A stretch of DNA of 64,000 nt from Haloglomus litoreum. GTDB lineage: Archaea; Halobacteriota; Halobacteria; Halobacteriales; Haloarculaceae. The stretch lies in NCBI RefSeq assembly GCF_029338515.1, contig NZ_CP119988.1:1674001-1738000 (forward strand), read 5' to 3'. The notes under the pieces were generated by a model. That model did no database searches. It had not been told where the DNA came from and was given only the letters and a program-made list of their open reading frames with translations. This document shows, piece by piece, positions 34,451-43,823 of the stretch (positions are counted from its first letter, which is position 1; each line of letters begins with the position of its first letter). Made by a program: the position numbers and the translations under genes.

Positions 34451-35755
34451 ATGGGTCTCGCGAGTGGAGGGGCCGTCACAGCGGCTGCGGTCGGCATCGG
34501 CCCAGCACTCGATGCAGGGCCCTTCACCGTCGGCGCCGTCGTGCTTGCTGTCGTCGCCACCGGTGGCTACCTGTTGCTGCGGTTCCGGAACTCCAGGACG
34601 CCCGGAAAGCGACTGCGGCGTGCGCTCGGGGCCGTCGACGAGGTGGCTGTCCTGACGCACCCGAACCCGGACCCCGACGCGCTGGCCTGTGCGCTGGCCG
34701 TGCGCGAACTGGCCGCGTCCGTCGATACGTCCACCACCATCTACTATCCCGGCGAGATCCGCCACGAGGAGAACCTCGCGCTCGTCGAGGAGCTGGATAT
34801 CGAGGCGACGCGCCTCCGTGACGCGAGCGACATCGCGAACCGGGACGTGGTGCTGGTCGACCACAACCAGCCCCGCGGCTTCGCGGGGGCCGGCGGCGTG
34901 GACGCCTACGCCGTCATCGACCACCATCCCGGGGAGGCCGAGGCGACGGCCTTCACGGATATCCGGTCGGACTACGGCGCCTGCGCGAGCCTGCTGGCGG
35001 AGTACCTCCGCGAACTCGGCTGGGGGGCCGACGACGGGGGTCGTGACACCCCGGCGATGTCGGAATCGCTCGCGACCGCGCTCGTGTACGGCATCCGGTC
35101 GGACACGGCTGGATTCACCCGCGGCTGCACCGCGGCGGAGTTCGACGCCGCAGCCTACTGCTCGGAGCGGGCCGACCCCGACACCATCCAGCGCGTGGCG
35201 AACCCCCCCGTGTCGCCGGAGCGGATGGATGTCCGGGCACGGGCCGTCCTCAACCGGGTCCAGCGCGGGGCCTTCGTCTGTACGCACGCCGGGGAGGTCC
35301 CCAGCCCGGACGCGGTGGCCCAGGCCGCGGACGACCTCCTCCGGATGAAGGGGACCCGCGCGGTCGTTGTCGCCGGGCGCTGTGACGGGACGCTCCACCT
35401 CTCGGGGCGGGCCATCGAGGGGAGCGTCGACATCGGCGAGACGCTGTCGACGGCCATCGAGGGGATTCCGATGGCGGACGCCGGCGGGCACGCCCGGATG
35501 GGCGGCGGCCAGCTCTCGGTCGAACACATGGCCGGACTTGGCCCCGGCGACGGCGTGAGCATCGAGCGATTCTTCGAGAGCGTCTTCGCCGTCATGGCCA
35601 GCCAGGACCCAGAGGGGGCGCCCGACAAGCCGGCCGAGCCGGTCGCTCCGGGCGCGGTGGCAGCGAGCGAGGCCGACCCGGTTCCCCCCGGGGAGGCAGA
35701 CCGGGGTGACGTCGGCGACCCGGTCGACCGGCCCGAGGCCAGCGGCGGGGACTGA
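34451..35755 (+). CDS. DHH-family phosphoesterase with an N-terminal membrane helix
   Basis: A 434-residue protein. Residues about 20-42 are hydrophobic (TVGAVVLAVVATGGYLLL), then the DHH domain with THPNPDPDALACALA, VVLVDHNQPRG and AVIDHHPGEAEA (metal ligands Asp, His). The DHHA1-like end has GGHARMGGGQLS. It may be a membrane-bound nanoRNase or cyclic-dinucleotide phosphodiesterase like GdpP/RecJ-like proteins, but the substrate is not known. The tail is Ala/Pro/acidic. The start at ATG 34451 is chosen because upstream in-frame sequence is out of the family's range. Confidence 0.85.
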   Translation: MGLASGGAVTAAAVGIGPALDAGPFTVGAVVLAVVATGGYLLLRFRNSRTPGKRLRRALGAVDEVAVLTHPNPDPDALACALAVRELAASVDTSTTIYYPGEIRHEENLALVEELDIEATRLRDASDIANRDVVLVDHNQPRGFAGAGGVDAYAVIDHHPGEAEATAFTDIRSDYGACASLLAEYLRELGWGADDGGRDTPAMSESLATALVYGIRSDTAGFTRGCTAAEFDAAAYCSERADPDTIQRVANPPVSPERMDVRARAVLNRVQRGAFVCTHAGEVPSPDAVAQAADDLLRMKGTRAVVVAGRCDGTLHLSGRAIEGSVDIGETLSTAIEGIPMADAGGHARMGGGQLSVEHMAGLGPGDGVSIERFFESVFAVMASQDPEGAPDKPAEPVAPGAVAASEADPVPPGEADRGDVGDPVDRPEASGGD

Positions 35756-35804
35756 GTCTGTCATCCGGCCGGTCGGCGCGATGTGCTCGGCCGGACCCGG
35801 AAAC

Positions 35805-35810
35805 GTTTAA
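35805..35810 (+). promoter_or_regulatory. TATA-like box of the L40e gene
   Basis: GTTTAA lies 24-29 bases before the ATG at 35834, consistent with a leaderless haloarchaeal promoter. Confidence 0.5.
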
Positions 35811-35833
35811 CCGCCGCGTCCGGAACCGGGGGT

Positions 35834-35983
35834 ATGGCCCAGTTCGACAAAGCGGAGGATCGGATGCTGAAGAAGATGATCTGTATGCGCTGCAATGCCC
35901 GCAACCCGGAGCGGGCCGACAGCTGCCGGAAGTGCGGCTACAAGAACCTCCGGCCGAAGGCGAAGGAACGGCGCGCAGCCTGA
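35834..35983 (+). CDS. rpl40e: 50S ribosomal protein L40e
   Basis: A 49-residue zinc-ribbon ribosomal protein: [20 protein letters not shown], then [23 protein letters not shown]. Two CxxC pairs bind zinc and the basic C-terminus contacts rRNA. Length and motif match archaeal L40e. It is a single gene with its own TATA-like box. Confidence 0.95.
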   Translation: MAQFDKAEDRMLKKMICMRCNARNPERADSCRKCGYKNLRPKAKERRAA

Positions 35984-36165
35984 ATCAGGGCGGCCGGGCG
36001 GCGCCCGCGGTACAGTATCTATCTAACTCCGATATCTCGTTGGAGAGTGTCGGGGATGTTCAGAGATTCCATAATCATTCGTCTTGTCTCTGGCGCAACG
36101 CGGACATCTGCGGGTCGGGCATCCCGCCGGCGGGCTACCGGTCGTCGGTCACTCGTCGGGCGGGA

Positions 36166-36786
36166 CTACCCGTCCGGGTACTTCGGTTCGCGCTTCTCGG
36201 CCCGTTCAAGCGCCGTCTCGACCACGTCGCGCACGTCGCCGTGGAACACGGCACCGTGGCCGGCGTACATGTGTTCGACCCCCTCGGGCATCCGGTCGAG
36301 GAGGTCACGGATGGACTCGATGAGGCGCTCGCGGGACTGGCCGGCCATGTCGGTCCGGCCGAAGGAGCCGTAGTCGAACGCGCCGTCGTCGTGGACGACC
36401 ACGTCGCCCGAGTAGAGGCTGGTGGCCGAGACGAGCGAGACGTGGTCGTCGGCGTGACCGGGGGTGTAGACCACGTCGCAGTCCTCATCACCGATCTGCA
36501 CCGTGTCGCCGTCCTCGATGGCATGGGTCCGGCATGAGTGGTCGGCGTAGGCGTACACCGTCGGGTCGAAGGCCTCGCAGACGGCGTCCAGTTCCGCGAC
36601 GTGGTCGCCGTGCTGGTGGGTCATCACGACCCGGTCCACGTCGTCGACGTGCTTGCGGACGGCGTCGACGACGCCGTCCCACGCGCCGGCGTCGACCAGC
36701 GTCGTGACCGACCCCGGCACCAGATACGCGTTGCAGGTGAACGTCTCGGCCCCGTCCGTGACGCAGACGACGTCGGTATCACTCAT
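36166..36786 (-). CDS. MBL-fold metallo-hydrolase
   Basis: A 206-residue metallo-beta-lactamase-fold protein. The zinc-binding HxHxDH motif is MTHQHGDHVAEL (about residue 57), with later ligands in YTPGHADDHVSLV, SGDVVVHDDGAFDYG and AGHGAVFHGDV. The compact size and motifs suggest a glyoxalase-II-like hydrolase, but no specific substrate can be named. Start is at ATG 36786 (MSDTDVV). It is convergent with L40e. Confidence 0.88.
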   Translation of the reverse strand: MSDTDVVCVTDGAETFTCNAYLVPGSVTTLVDAGAWDGVVDAVRKHVDDVDRVVMTHQHGDHVAELDAVCEAFDPTVYAYADHSCRTHAIEDGDTVQIGDEDCDVVYTPGHADDHVSLVSATSLYSGDVVVHDDGAFDYGSFGRTDMAGQSRERLIESIRDLLDRMPEGVEHMYAGHGAVFHGDVRDVVETALERAEKREPKYPDG

Positions 36787-36887
36787 GAACGGGGCTGGGT
36801 CCGGCACCCGCAAAGGCGTTTGCCTCGCGGGGGGTCACGGATGCCCCGAACAGGCCCTTTATCCGGGCGCCGCGCCCCAGTAGGGGT

Positions 36888-38708
36888 GTGAGCAGTGCGG
36901 CCGCGGACTCGGCTGATACGTTCCCAGAGGATACCGACAGCGACGGCCTCGACCCGGAGCTCCCGGAGCCGGAACTCGTCGGCGGGGTCACGGACGAGCG
37001 GCTCCCCCTTCGTGTCCGGCTCCGGTCGCTGTACCGGTTCTTCGTCGTCATCGGCGCCTTCCTGCCGTTCGCGGTCGCGTTCCTGCGGGACCGGCGGCGC
37101 TGGCTGCTGTTCGGCGAGGGGCGCGAGCGGACCGACGCGGACGACCGTCGCCGCGCCCGGAAGCTGCGCGAGACGCTGCTGGACCTGGGCCCGGCGTTCA
37201 TCAAGTTCGGCCAGATGCTGTCGACACGGCCGGACGTCCTGCCGCCGGCGTACGTCGAGGAGCTCGCGGCGCTGCAGGACCGTGTCCCACCGGCCCCCTG
37301 GTCTGAGGCTCGCGAGGTCCTGGAGGGCGAACTCGGCCCCGTCGACGAGGTGTTCGCCGAGTTCGAGCGCGAGCCCATCAGCGGGGCGAGCATCGGGCAG
37401 GTGTACGTCGCGCGGCTCCCGTCCGACGGAGCGGCGAGCGCGGGCGGTAGCGACGTGGCGGTGAAGGTCCTTCGCCCGGGCGTCCGGCCGCGGGTCGAGG
37501 CGGACCTCCGGGTCATCCGGACGCTGCTGCCGTTCGTGACGCGGCTGGCGCCGCCGGGTCAGCGGTTCACGCTGGAGAACCTCGCCGACGAGTACGCCGC
37601 CACCATCCGCCAGGAGATGGACTACGCCCACGAGGCGCGCCGACAGGAGCTGGTGCGGGCGAACTTCGCCGACGACCCGCAGGTCCGCATCCCGCCCGTC
37701 GTCGCCGAGTTGACCACCGACCGCGTCATCGTCTCCGAGTACGTCGAGGGGACGAAGATATCGAACGTCTCGACGCTCCGGTCGATGGGTATCGACACGA
37801 CGGCGCTGGCCCGACGGTTGCTGGAGGCGTACATCGAGATGATCATCGAGGACGGCGTCTTCCACGCCGACCCCCATCCCGGGAACCTGGCGGTGCAACC
37901 CGATGGGACGCTCGTGTTCTACGACTTCGGGCTGACGGGGACGCTCAGCGAGCGCCGGCGCGACGAACTGTTCGAGTTCTACGTCGCCGTCGCCAGCGAG
38001 GACATCGAGGGCGTGCTGGACGCGTTCGAGGGGATGGGGGCGCTGGACCCGGACGCCGACCGGGAGTTCATGCGCGCGGGGATGCAGCTCGCGTTCGACA
38101 ACCTGCGGGGCGGCGAGGTGGACGTGAGCGAGGTGCGCGAGCTGGTCGAGGGGTTCCAGGGGACGCTCCGGGAGTTCCCGATGCGGCTGCCCCGGGACCT
38201 CGCGCTCATGGTGCGGACCTCGACCATCCTGGAGGGGGTGTGTTACACGCTGGACGACGACTTCGACTTCATCGCGGTCGTGACCGACTACGTCCGGGAG
38301 GAGCAGGGCCAGGAGTCGGTCCAGCGGCTCCTCGAGGCGGGACTCGACGAGGCTGCCCGGATCGGGCTCGCGGTGTTCCGCGCGCCGACGGGTGCCGAGC
38401 GTGCGCTCGACCGCGTCCGCCGCGGGAACGTCGAGGTCACGGCGAGGGTCCACGACGACGGGCGGGTCGTCCGGCGGCTCGGGCTACGGATCGTCCTTGG
38501 CGGGCTCACGACCTCCGGGGTCGTGATGACGGCACTCGCCTACGGCTTCCGGGACGTGGTCGGGACCGTGATCGTCGCGGTCACGGCCGCCGCGACGGCC
38601 GGACTGCTGGGGCTGACCGCGTGGTCGTTCCGACGGTCCCGGGGTATCAGGGCCACGCCACAGTTCACCCGGCAGAACATGCGCGAGCGCCAGGGCCGCG
38701 ACGAGTGA
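36888..38708 (+). CDS. AarF/ABC1/UbiB family kinase-like protein
   Basis: A 606-residue UbiB-family atypical kinase from GTG 36888. The family signature KxGQ is in [23 protein letters not shown] (about residue 105), followed by [12 protein letters not shown] (nucleotide loop), [11 protein letters not shown], the YAHEARRQE helix, [11 protein letters not shown] and YDFGLTGTL (the metal-binding DFG-like site). Two C-terminal hydrophobic helices (about 545-590) anchor it. UbiB-type proteins affect quinone or isoprenoid lipid homeostasis by an uncertain mechanism. The leader is Asp/Glu-rich. Confidence 0.92.
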   Translation: MSSAAADSADTFPEDTDSDGLDPELPEPELVGGVTDERLPLRVRLRSLYRFFVVIGAFLPFAVAFLRDRRRWLLFGEGRERTDADDRRRARKLRETLLDLGPAFIKFGQMLSTRPDVLPPAYVEELAALQDRVPPAPWSEAREVLEGELGPVDEVFAEFEREPISGASIGQVYVARLPSDGAASAGGSDVAVKVLRPGVRPRVEADLRVIRTLLPFVTRLAPPGQRFTLENLADEYAATIRQEMDYAHEARRQELVRANFADDPQVRIPPVVAELTTDRVIVSEYVEGTKISNVSTLRSMGIDTTALARRLLEAYIEMIIEDGVFHADPHPGNLAVQPDGTLVFYDFGLTGTLSERRRDELFEFYVAVASEDIEGVLDAFEGMGALDPDADREFMRAGMQLAFDNLRGGEVDVSEVRELVEGFQGTLREFPMRLPRDLALMVRTSTILEGVCYTLDDDFDFIAVVTDYVREEQGQESVQRLLEAGLDEAARIGLAVFRAPTGAERALDRVRRGNVEVTARVHDDGRVVRRLGLRIVLGGLTTSGVVMTALAYGFRDVVGTVIVAVTAAATAGLLGLTAWSFRRSRGIRATPQFTRQNMRERQGRDE

Positions 38709-38797
38709 GCGGGTCGTCCGGCCGGCGCGTCACCAGCCCGTGCCGCCGACGGCTCCGCGGCGAAACGGTTTTCCTCCGAACGACACAACGGGTGCCC

Positions 38798-39154
38798 ATG
38801 AGTGGCAACGAGGAAGACATCGAGGAGCTCCGAGAGCAGAAGATGAAGGAGCTGAAGGAGCGCCAGGGCCAGGGCGGCCAGGGCGGCATGGACGAGGAGG
38901 CCGCCGAGGCCCAGCGCGAGCAGGCCGAGGCACAGAAGAAGGCGATGCTCCGGAAGGCGCTGGACGACGGGGCCCGCAAGCGCCTCAACACCATCCGGAT
39001 GAGCAAGCCGGACTTCGCCGAGAAGGTCGAACAGCAGGTCATCGCGCTGCATCGCTCCGGCCGGCTCCAGGGCCGTATCGACGAGGAGCAGATGAAGGAG
39101 CTGCTGCAGGAGCTCAAGCCCGAGAAGCAGAGCTTCGACATCAAGCGCCGGTAG
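38798..39154 (+). CDS. PDCD5-like DNA-binding protein
   Basis: A 118-residue protein of the PDCD5/TFAR19 family: an N-terminal basic and acidic helix ([18 protein letters not shown]), a Gln/Gly linker, then the core three-helix bundle ([42 protein letters not shown]) and a Lys-rich end. Archaeal PDCD5 proteins bind DNA and contact prefoldin-like factors; the exact role is not fixed. It is followed by one base and a PP-loop gene. Confidence 0.9.
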   Translation: MSGNEEDIEELREQKMKELKERQGQGGQGGMDEEAAEAQREQAEAQKKAMLRKALDDGARKRLNTIRMSKPDFAEKVEQQVIALHRSGRLQGRIDEEQMKELLQELKPEKQSFDIKRR

Positions 39155-39155
39155 C

Positions 39156-39851
39156 GTGGCCCCCACCGAGGTGCCGGCGACCGGCCGCCGGCCGGACGCG
39201 TGGGTCCTGTTCAGCGCCGGGAAGGACTCCGCGCTGGCCGCACTCCTCCTCGAACCGTTCTACGACGTGACGCTCGTGACCATCGGGTTCGGCGTCGAGG
39301 CGGCTCCCAGGCCCGGTCCCGGCCTCACCGACGCGACCGAACACGCGGGCGAGGCCGCCGCCGCCCTCGGATTCGACCACCGGGTCGTCTCGCTGCCGGC
39401 GTCCGTCGCCGAGGACGCGGCGGCCCGCACCGTCGAGGACGGCTACCCCAACGAGGCCATCCAGTCGGTTCACGAGCGCGCGCTGGAGGCCGTCGCGGAA
39501 GCGGTCGTCGATGCGGGTGACCGCGATGATGCTGCCGGTCCCCCGGTCGTCGCGGACGGAACCCGGCGTGACGACCGCGTGCCACGCCTCGACAGGCCGG
39601 CCGTCCAGAGCCTGGAGGACCGCCACGGCGTCGACTACGTCGTCCCGCTGCGGGGCTACGGCCGGTCGGCCATCGACCGCCTCACCGACCGGTACCTGGC
39701 CGTCACCGACGGCCCGAGCGAGACGGTGGCGAAGGCCGACTACGAGACGGCCATCAGGGCGGTGCTCCGACGCGACCACGACGGAGCGAGCATCGAGGAC
39801 CTGTTCCCGGCACACACGCAGTCGCGCGTGACCGGGCGGACGGACCGGTAG
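39156..39851 (+). CDS. PP-loop ATP-pyrophosphatase-like protein
   Basis: A 231-residue protein starting at GTG 39156, right after PDCD5. It has the PP-loop SAGKDSALAALLLEPFY (about residue 20), then VTIGFGV, and VADGTRRDDRVPRL in the region where PP-loop enzymes have the substrate-specific acidic and Arg residues. It probably activates a substrate with ATP as adenylate, as in tRNA thiolases or ATP-dependent ligases. The subfamily is haloarchaeal (DUF7411-like, from memory). The specific reaction is unknown. Confidence 0.75.
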   Translation: MAPTEVPATGRRPDAWVLFSAGKDSALAALLLEPFYDVTLVTIGFGVEAAPRPGPGLTDATEHAGEAAAALGFDHRVVSLPASVAEDAAARTVEDGYPNEAIQSVHERALEAVAEAVVDAGDRDDAAGPPVVADGTRRDDRVPRLDRPAVQSLEDRHGVDYVVPLRGYGRSAIDRLTDRYLAVTDGPSETVAKADYETAIRAVLRRDHDGASIEDLFPAHTQSRVTGRTDR

Positions 39852-39989
39852 GGGAGGACAGATATATCTCGAATTTGCGATATATGGTACTAATATTTCA
39901 ACTTACGATGATATATGCTCTACAGATCCATTATCGAAATTCCTGACAGGATATCGCGGACGCCGGTTCCAGCCGAGTCGTGGGCCGGC

Positions 39990-41051
39990 TCAGTCGTCGG
40001 CGGTGCCCGACTCGGGCTCGACCGGGGGTGCGGACGCGTTCGCGTTGTGCTCGCGGGCGCGGCGGCGCATCTCCGGGCTCATCCCGGGCACCTGGTCGGC
40101 CGTCACCTCGCCCTCGGCCTCGATGGCCTCGAGCGAGCGGGGGTACTTCCGCAGCCGGTAGTGGATGCCGATACCGGCCTTCGCGCCCTGGCCCATCGCG
40201 ACCGGGATCTGGTTGTGGCCGGGGACGATGTCGCCGACGGCCGAGACCCCCTCGACGGAGGTGCGGCCGTGGTCGTCGACGGCGATGGTGCCGTCGTCGT
40301 TCAGGTCGACGCCGAGCTGCTCGGCGAGGCCGGTGTTGTAGTCGCTCCCGTACATCGGGAAGCCGCCGCGGTACGCGCGGCGCGTGCCGTCCTCGAAGAC
40401 GAACGCCTCGAGCCAGCCGTCCTCGCCCTTCTCGATGCTCTCGATGTCCTCGTGGATGACGTCGATGGGGTGGGCAGCGAGCTGGCGGTCGGTCTCGTCG
40501 GACCACTCGGGCTCGTCGCCGCGGGTGAGCAGGTCCACCTCGTCGGTGAAGTTGAGCATGATCATCGCGACCTTCGCGGCGGCCTCGCCGGTCCCCATCA
40601 CCCAGACCGGCTGGTCGACGAACATGTAGGCGTCGCAGTGGAGACACCAGTGGAGCCCGCGGCCGGTCCGGGGGAGCGGCGGGTCCGGACGGACGTCGGA
40701 GAACCCCGTCGCGAGGACGACGTGGTCGACGACGACCTCGACCTCGTTGGCGGTGAGCCGGAAGCGACCGTCCTCGGTGCGCTCGGCGTCGCTCACGAAG
40801 TCGCGATGGTAGTCGGCGCCGTACTCCTCGACCTGCTCCTGGGCGGTCTGGAGGAACTCGTTGCCGCTCACGTCCTCGGTGACGCCGATGACGTTGTGGG
40901 TGTCCAGCATCATCGCCGCGCGCCCGCCGCCGCGGTTGATGACGACGGTGTCGTGGCCCAGCCGCGTCGTGTAGACAGCCGTGGTCAGGCCGGCGGGGCC
41001 GCCGCCGACCACCGCCACCTCGTACTCGTTCTGGCTCTCGCTGTCGGTCAT
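39990..41051 (-). CDS. NAD(P)/FAD-dependent oxidoreductase (thioredoxin-reductase-like)
   Basis: A 353-residue TrxR-like flavoprotein. The FAD motif is VVGGGPAGLTTAVY (about residue 12), followed by GFSDVRPD, the redox-type motif HWCLHCDAY (CxxC with Leu-His), VWVMGTGEAAAKVAM for NAD(P)H and the terminal AVGDIVPGHNQIPVAMGQG, where FAD and substrate meet. Start at ATG 41051. It lies next to the divergent glutaredoxin gene (144-base gap), suggesting a thiol-redox role, but the electron acceptor is not shown. Confidence 0.88.
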   Translation of the reverse strand: MTDSESQNEYEVAVVGGGPAGLTTAVYTTRLGHDTVVINRGGGRAAMMLDTHNVIGVTEDVSGNEFLQTAQEQVEEYGADYHRDFVSDAERTEDGRFRLTANEVEVVVDHVVLATGFSDVRPDPPLPRTGRGLHWCLHCDAYMFVDQPVWVMGTGEAAAKVAMIMLNFTDEVDLLTRGDEPEWSDETDRQLAAHPIDVIHEDIESIEKGEDGWLEAFVFEDGTRRAYRGGFPMYGSDYNTGLAEQLGVDLNDDGTIAVDDHGRTSVEGVSAVGDIVPGHNQIPVAMGQGAKAGIGIHYRLRKYPRSLEAIEAEGEVTADQVPGMSPEMRRRAREHNANASAPPVEPESGTADD

Positions 41052-41194
41052 CGGAGACGGATAGTGCCGGGTTACAGTTAACTGGTCGGTAAGCCCCGGG
41101 TAACCGGGCGTCAGGGGGGCACCGGCGACACTGGACAGCTGCGGCCCGTCGGCCGCCCGCAAGGGATATGAGCCGTCGAGCCGCAGTGTCGGTC

Positions 41195-41536
41195 ATGACG
41201 TTCGACCCCGAGAGCAGCCTCCCGCAGGAGGAGGTCGACGAGCAGGTCGAGAGGGCCATCGCGGAGAACGAGGTGGTGCTGTTCATGAAGGGGACGCCGC
41301 TGATGCCCCAGTGTGGCTACTCCGACCGGGCGCTGTCGCTCATCGACGAGTACCGCGACGAGTTCGAGACCGTCGACGTGCTGGAGTCCCTCGACGAGTA
41401 CCGGGCGGCGCTGGAGACGCACAGCGGCTGGGAGACCATCCCCCAGACGTTCGTCGACGGCGAGTTCGTCGGCGGGAGCGACGTGCTGGTCGAACTCCAC
41501 GAGCGGGGTGACCTGGCGGAGACGCTGCAGGCCTGA
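41195..41536 (+). CDS. Monothiol-type glutaredoxin (Grx4-like)
   Basis: A 113-residue glutaredoxin. The conserved MKGTPLMPQCGYSDRAL holds the CGYS active site, near residue 39, which is CGFS-like and typical of monothiol Grx proteins that transfer Fe-S clusters. Later blocks are WETIPQTFVDGEFVGGSDVL (GSH-binding TVP-type and GGxDD). Chosen start is ATG 41195. Divergent from the TrxR-like gene. Confidence 0.88.
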   Translation: MTFDPESSLPQEEVDEQVERAIAENEVVLFMKGTPLMPQCGYSDRALSLIDEYRDEFETVDVLESLDEYRAALETHSGWETIPQTFVDGEFVGGSDVLVELHERGDLAETLQA

Positions 41537-41613
41537 AACGGGGACCAGCGCCCCGCCAGGTCACCCCGCCACGGCCGTTCGCGCCGAGAGACACAACTAT
41601 AAGTGAGAAATCC

Positions 41614-41620
41614 CTATATA
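41614..41620 (+). promoter_or_regulatory. TATA-like box of the DUF7110-like gene
   Basis: CTATATA lies 54-60 bases before the ATG at 41674, so the transcript would have a short 5' leader of about 30 bases. AT-rich context supports it; a box only. Confidence 0.5.
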
Positions 41621-41673
41621 CAGACGACCACCCAACCGATGGGGGTCTGCCGCTCCCCAGGGACAGGGATAAT

Positions 41674-42309
41674 ATGAACAGCAGGGTATTCAGACTCCAT
41701 TCGACACTCGAACTGCCACTAGACGATGTCCACGAGTTCTTCGAGGACCCGGACCTCCCCGTAGAGATCAAGGACATCGAGATCACGCGCCGGAACAACA
41801 CGCTGATCATCTCCTCGGTCGCGGCCGAGGAGAACATCTCGAAGTACACGCCGACGGCCCAGCTGAAGGCCAGCGTCACGGAGAACCGTGTCTACGAGAA
41901 CGAGGACGGCGAGTGGCAGGAGACGCCACCGGACGACGGGCCCGGCGGCGGCGGCTCCGTCTCCTCCGGCAGCGGCGGCGGTGGGCCCTCCTGGTCCAGC
42001 CTCGGCGGCGAGCAGGAGGCCGAGCAGGAGGTCCGCTCGAAGCTCATCGAGTACGCGTGCTTCAAGGGTGACCGCGAGACCGTGCTCCAGAACACCGAAC
42101 TGCAGTACCCGATGTTCGAGGTGCTGTGCAACCTGGCACGCACCTCGGACAAGGGTTCGCTCGAGGCCATCACCGCGGTCGGCGACGACCTCGAGGCCGT
42201 CCGCATCGTCGACGGTGAGGACCGCCCCGCCCGCGTGAAGGTCGTCGAGGACCCCCGCGAGAGCGACAACGGCGGCGTGGACTGGCGCGACAACAAGTTC
42301 ATCAACTGA
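41674..42309 (+). CDS. DUF7110-like haloarchaeal protein
   Basis: A 211-residue protein with an N-terminal domain (FRLHSTLELPLDDVHEFFEDPDLPVEIKDIEI ... RRNNTLIISSV), a Gly/Ser-rich linker at about 85-110, and a C-terminal helical domain (EVRSKLIEYACFKGDRETVLQNTELQYPMFEVLCNLARTSDKG). The family is, as I recall, DUF7110 of haloarchaea. No catalytic motif. Cys residues occur only twice in the C-terminal part. Function unknown. Confidence 0.65.
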   Translation: MNSRVFRLHSTLELPLDDVHEFFEDPDLPVEIKDIEITRRNNTLIISSVAAEENISKYTPTAQLKASVTENRVYENEDGEWQETPPDDGPGGGGSVSSGSGGGGPSWSSLGGEQEAEQEVRSKLIEYACFKGDRETVLQNTELQYPMFEVLCNLARTSDKGSLEAITAVGDDLEAVRIVDGEDRPARVKVVEDPRESDNGGVDWRDNKFIN

Positions 42310-42478
42310 TCCCTCCCCTTCTTCGGCAGCTCCCTTCCCCCCGACCTGGCCGGCCGTATCCATTCCACGCTACACGGTAGCATCCAACACACTCCAGCGG
42401 CCACGCTCCGCCCCGGGGTAAAGAAGGCCCGCATATCTGATGGACAAGGCCGAGGCCGTGTCCGCCTGACGAGGGCGT

Positions 42479-43651
42479 ATGCAGCTCTCAGACGAGGACC
42501 GGATGTTCAAGGACTCGCTGCGTGACTTCCTGGAGAACGAGATCGCCCCCGACCTGCCCGAGGCCGACAAGGAGGCCCTGAGCAAGGACGAGGTCATCGC
42601 GTACCAGCAGGAACTCGGCGAGCTGGGCGTCGGCCCCGCCAGCGGCGAGGGGTTCGCCGACCCGATGACCTACACCATCACCTCCGAGGAGCTCTCGCGG
42701 GTGTGGCCGTCGCTGAACGTCGCGCTGATGATGTCGTTCCCGGCGCAGTTCGGCAAGTACGCCGGCGAGCGGACCCGCGAGGCACTCACCGACAAGGTCG
42801 AGGACGGCTCCTGTATCGCCTGTATGGCCGTCACGGAGCCGGAGGGCGGCAGCGACACGGCCAACCCGAACACCACCGCGCGCAAGGACGGCGACGAGTA
42901 CGTCATCAACGGCGAGAAGACGTGGGTCTCGAACGCCACCATCGCGGACATGGCGCTGGTCGTCGCGCAGGACCAGGAGACGGACACGCGTGACTTCTTC
43001 ATCGTCGACAAGGAGACGACCGGCTTCGAGACGCGCGAACTCGACAAGCTCGGCTGGAAGGGCTCGCCGACGGGCCAGATGTTCTTCGACGACATCCGCG
43101 TCCCCGAGGAGAACAAGCTGATGACCGCCGTCGGCAACATGGTCGCCGAGGGCGAGGGCGCCATCATGGACGCCCCGATGTTCCAGAGCGCGAAGCCGCT
43201 CAACGCCATCTTCTCGTACATGCGGACGGGGATGGCCGCGATGTCGGTCGGCATCCTGCAGGCCTGTATGGAGGAGGCGCTCGATTACGCGAAGGAGCGC
43301 GAGGTCGGCGGCGGCCCCATCGCGGGCAAGCAGCTCGTTCAGGACCTGCTCTACCAGATCAAGTGCTCGCTGGAGACCTCCCGTCTCCTGACCTACCACG
43401 CCGCCGACCTGGTCGAGCGCGGCGACGACGAGGCCCGGCTGATGTCCTCGCTCGCGAAGGGGTACGCCTGCGAGCAGTCCGTCGAAGGGGCGTCCAACGC
43501 GATGCAGGTGTTCGGTGCGAACGGGCTCTCGAAGGACTACCCGCTCGAGCGCTACTACCGCGACGCCCGCACCATGACCATCCCGGACGGCACGACCGAG
43601 ATCCAGAAGCTCATCGTCGGCTACGAGCTGACGGACATTCCCGGCTACTGA
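42479..43651 (+). CDS. Acyl-CoA dehydrogenase
   Basis: A 390-residue flavoprotein that oxidises acyl-CoA esters to enoyl-CoA (beta-oxidation or branched-chain amino-acid degradation). The FAD/substrate loop MAVTEPEGGSDTANPNTTARKDGDEY is typical, as are WVSNATIADMALVVAQ, the central beta domain and the C-terminal helix bundle (QVFGANGLSKDYPLERYYRDARTM). The catalytic-base position near the C-terminus has IPDGTTEIQK, an Asp where many members have Glu-Gly-Thr. The chain length specificity is unknown. Monocistronic. Confidence 0.92.
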   Translation: MQLSDEDRMFKDSLRDFLENEIAPDLPEADKEALSKDEVIAYQQELGELGVGPASGEGFADPMTYTITSEELSRVWPSLNVALMMSFPAQFGKYAGERTREALTDKVEDGSCIACMAVTEPEGGSDTANPNTTARKDGDEYVINGEKTWVSNATIADMALVVAQDQETDTRDFFIVDKETTGFETRELDKLGWKGSPTGQMFFDDIRVPEENKLMTAVGNMVAEGEGAIMDAPMFQSAKPLNAIFSYMRTGMAAMSVGILQACMEEALDYAKEREVGGGPIAGKQLVQDLLYQIKCSLETSRLLTYHAADLVERGDDEARLMSSLAKGYACEQSVEGASNAMQVFGANGLSKDYPLERYYRDARTMTIPDGTTEIQKLIVGYELTDIPGY

Positions 43652-43806
43652 ACGACACCTCGTCACCGGGACCGAACGTCTCCTCGGTCTGGGAGACTGG
43701 GTCGCGGACCGGCTGCCGTCGTCGGTCCCGAGCGGTCCGCTGACCTGCCGTGTTGCAGGTTAACACGTGAGATTCGTGCCGTAAAACACTTACAACTGGC
43801 TAATTA

Positions 43807-43823
43807 CATCTCATTACGAGATG
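43807..43823 (+). promoter_or_regulatory. Inverted repeat over the start codon of the PP-loop gene
   Basis: CATCTC and GAGATG, separated by ATTAC, form a perfect 6-base inverted repeat whose right arm ends with the ATG start codon (43821-43823). With the upstream AT-rich GGCTAATTACATC it could be an operator, or an RNA hairpin sequestering the start. It is a single perfect palindrome in the region, so chance is possible. Confidence 0.45.
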
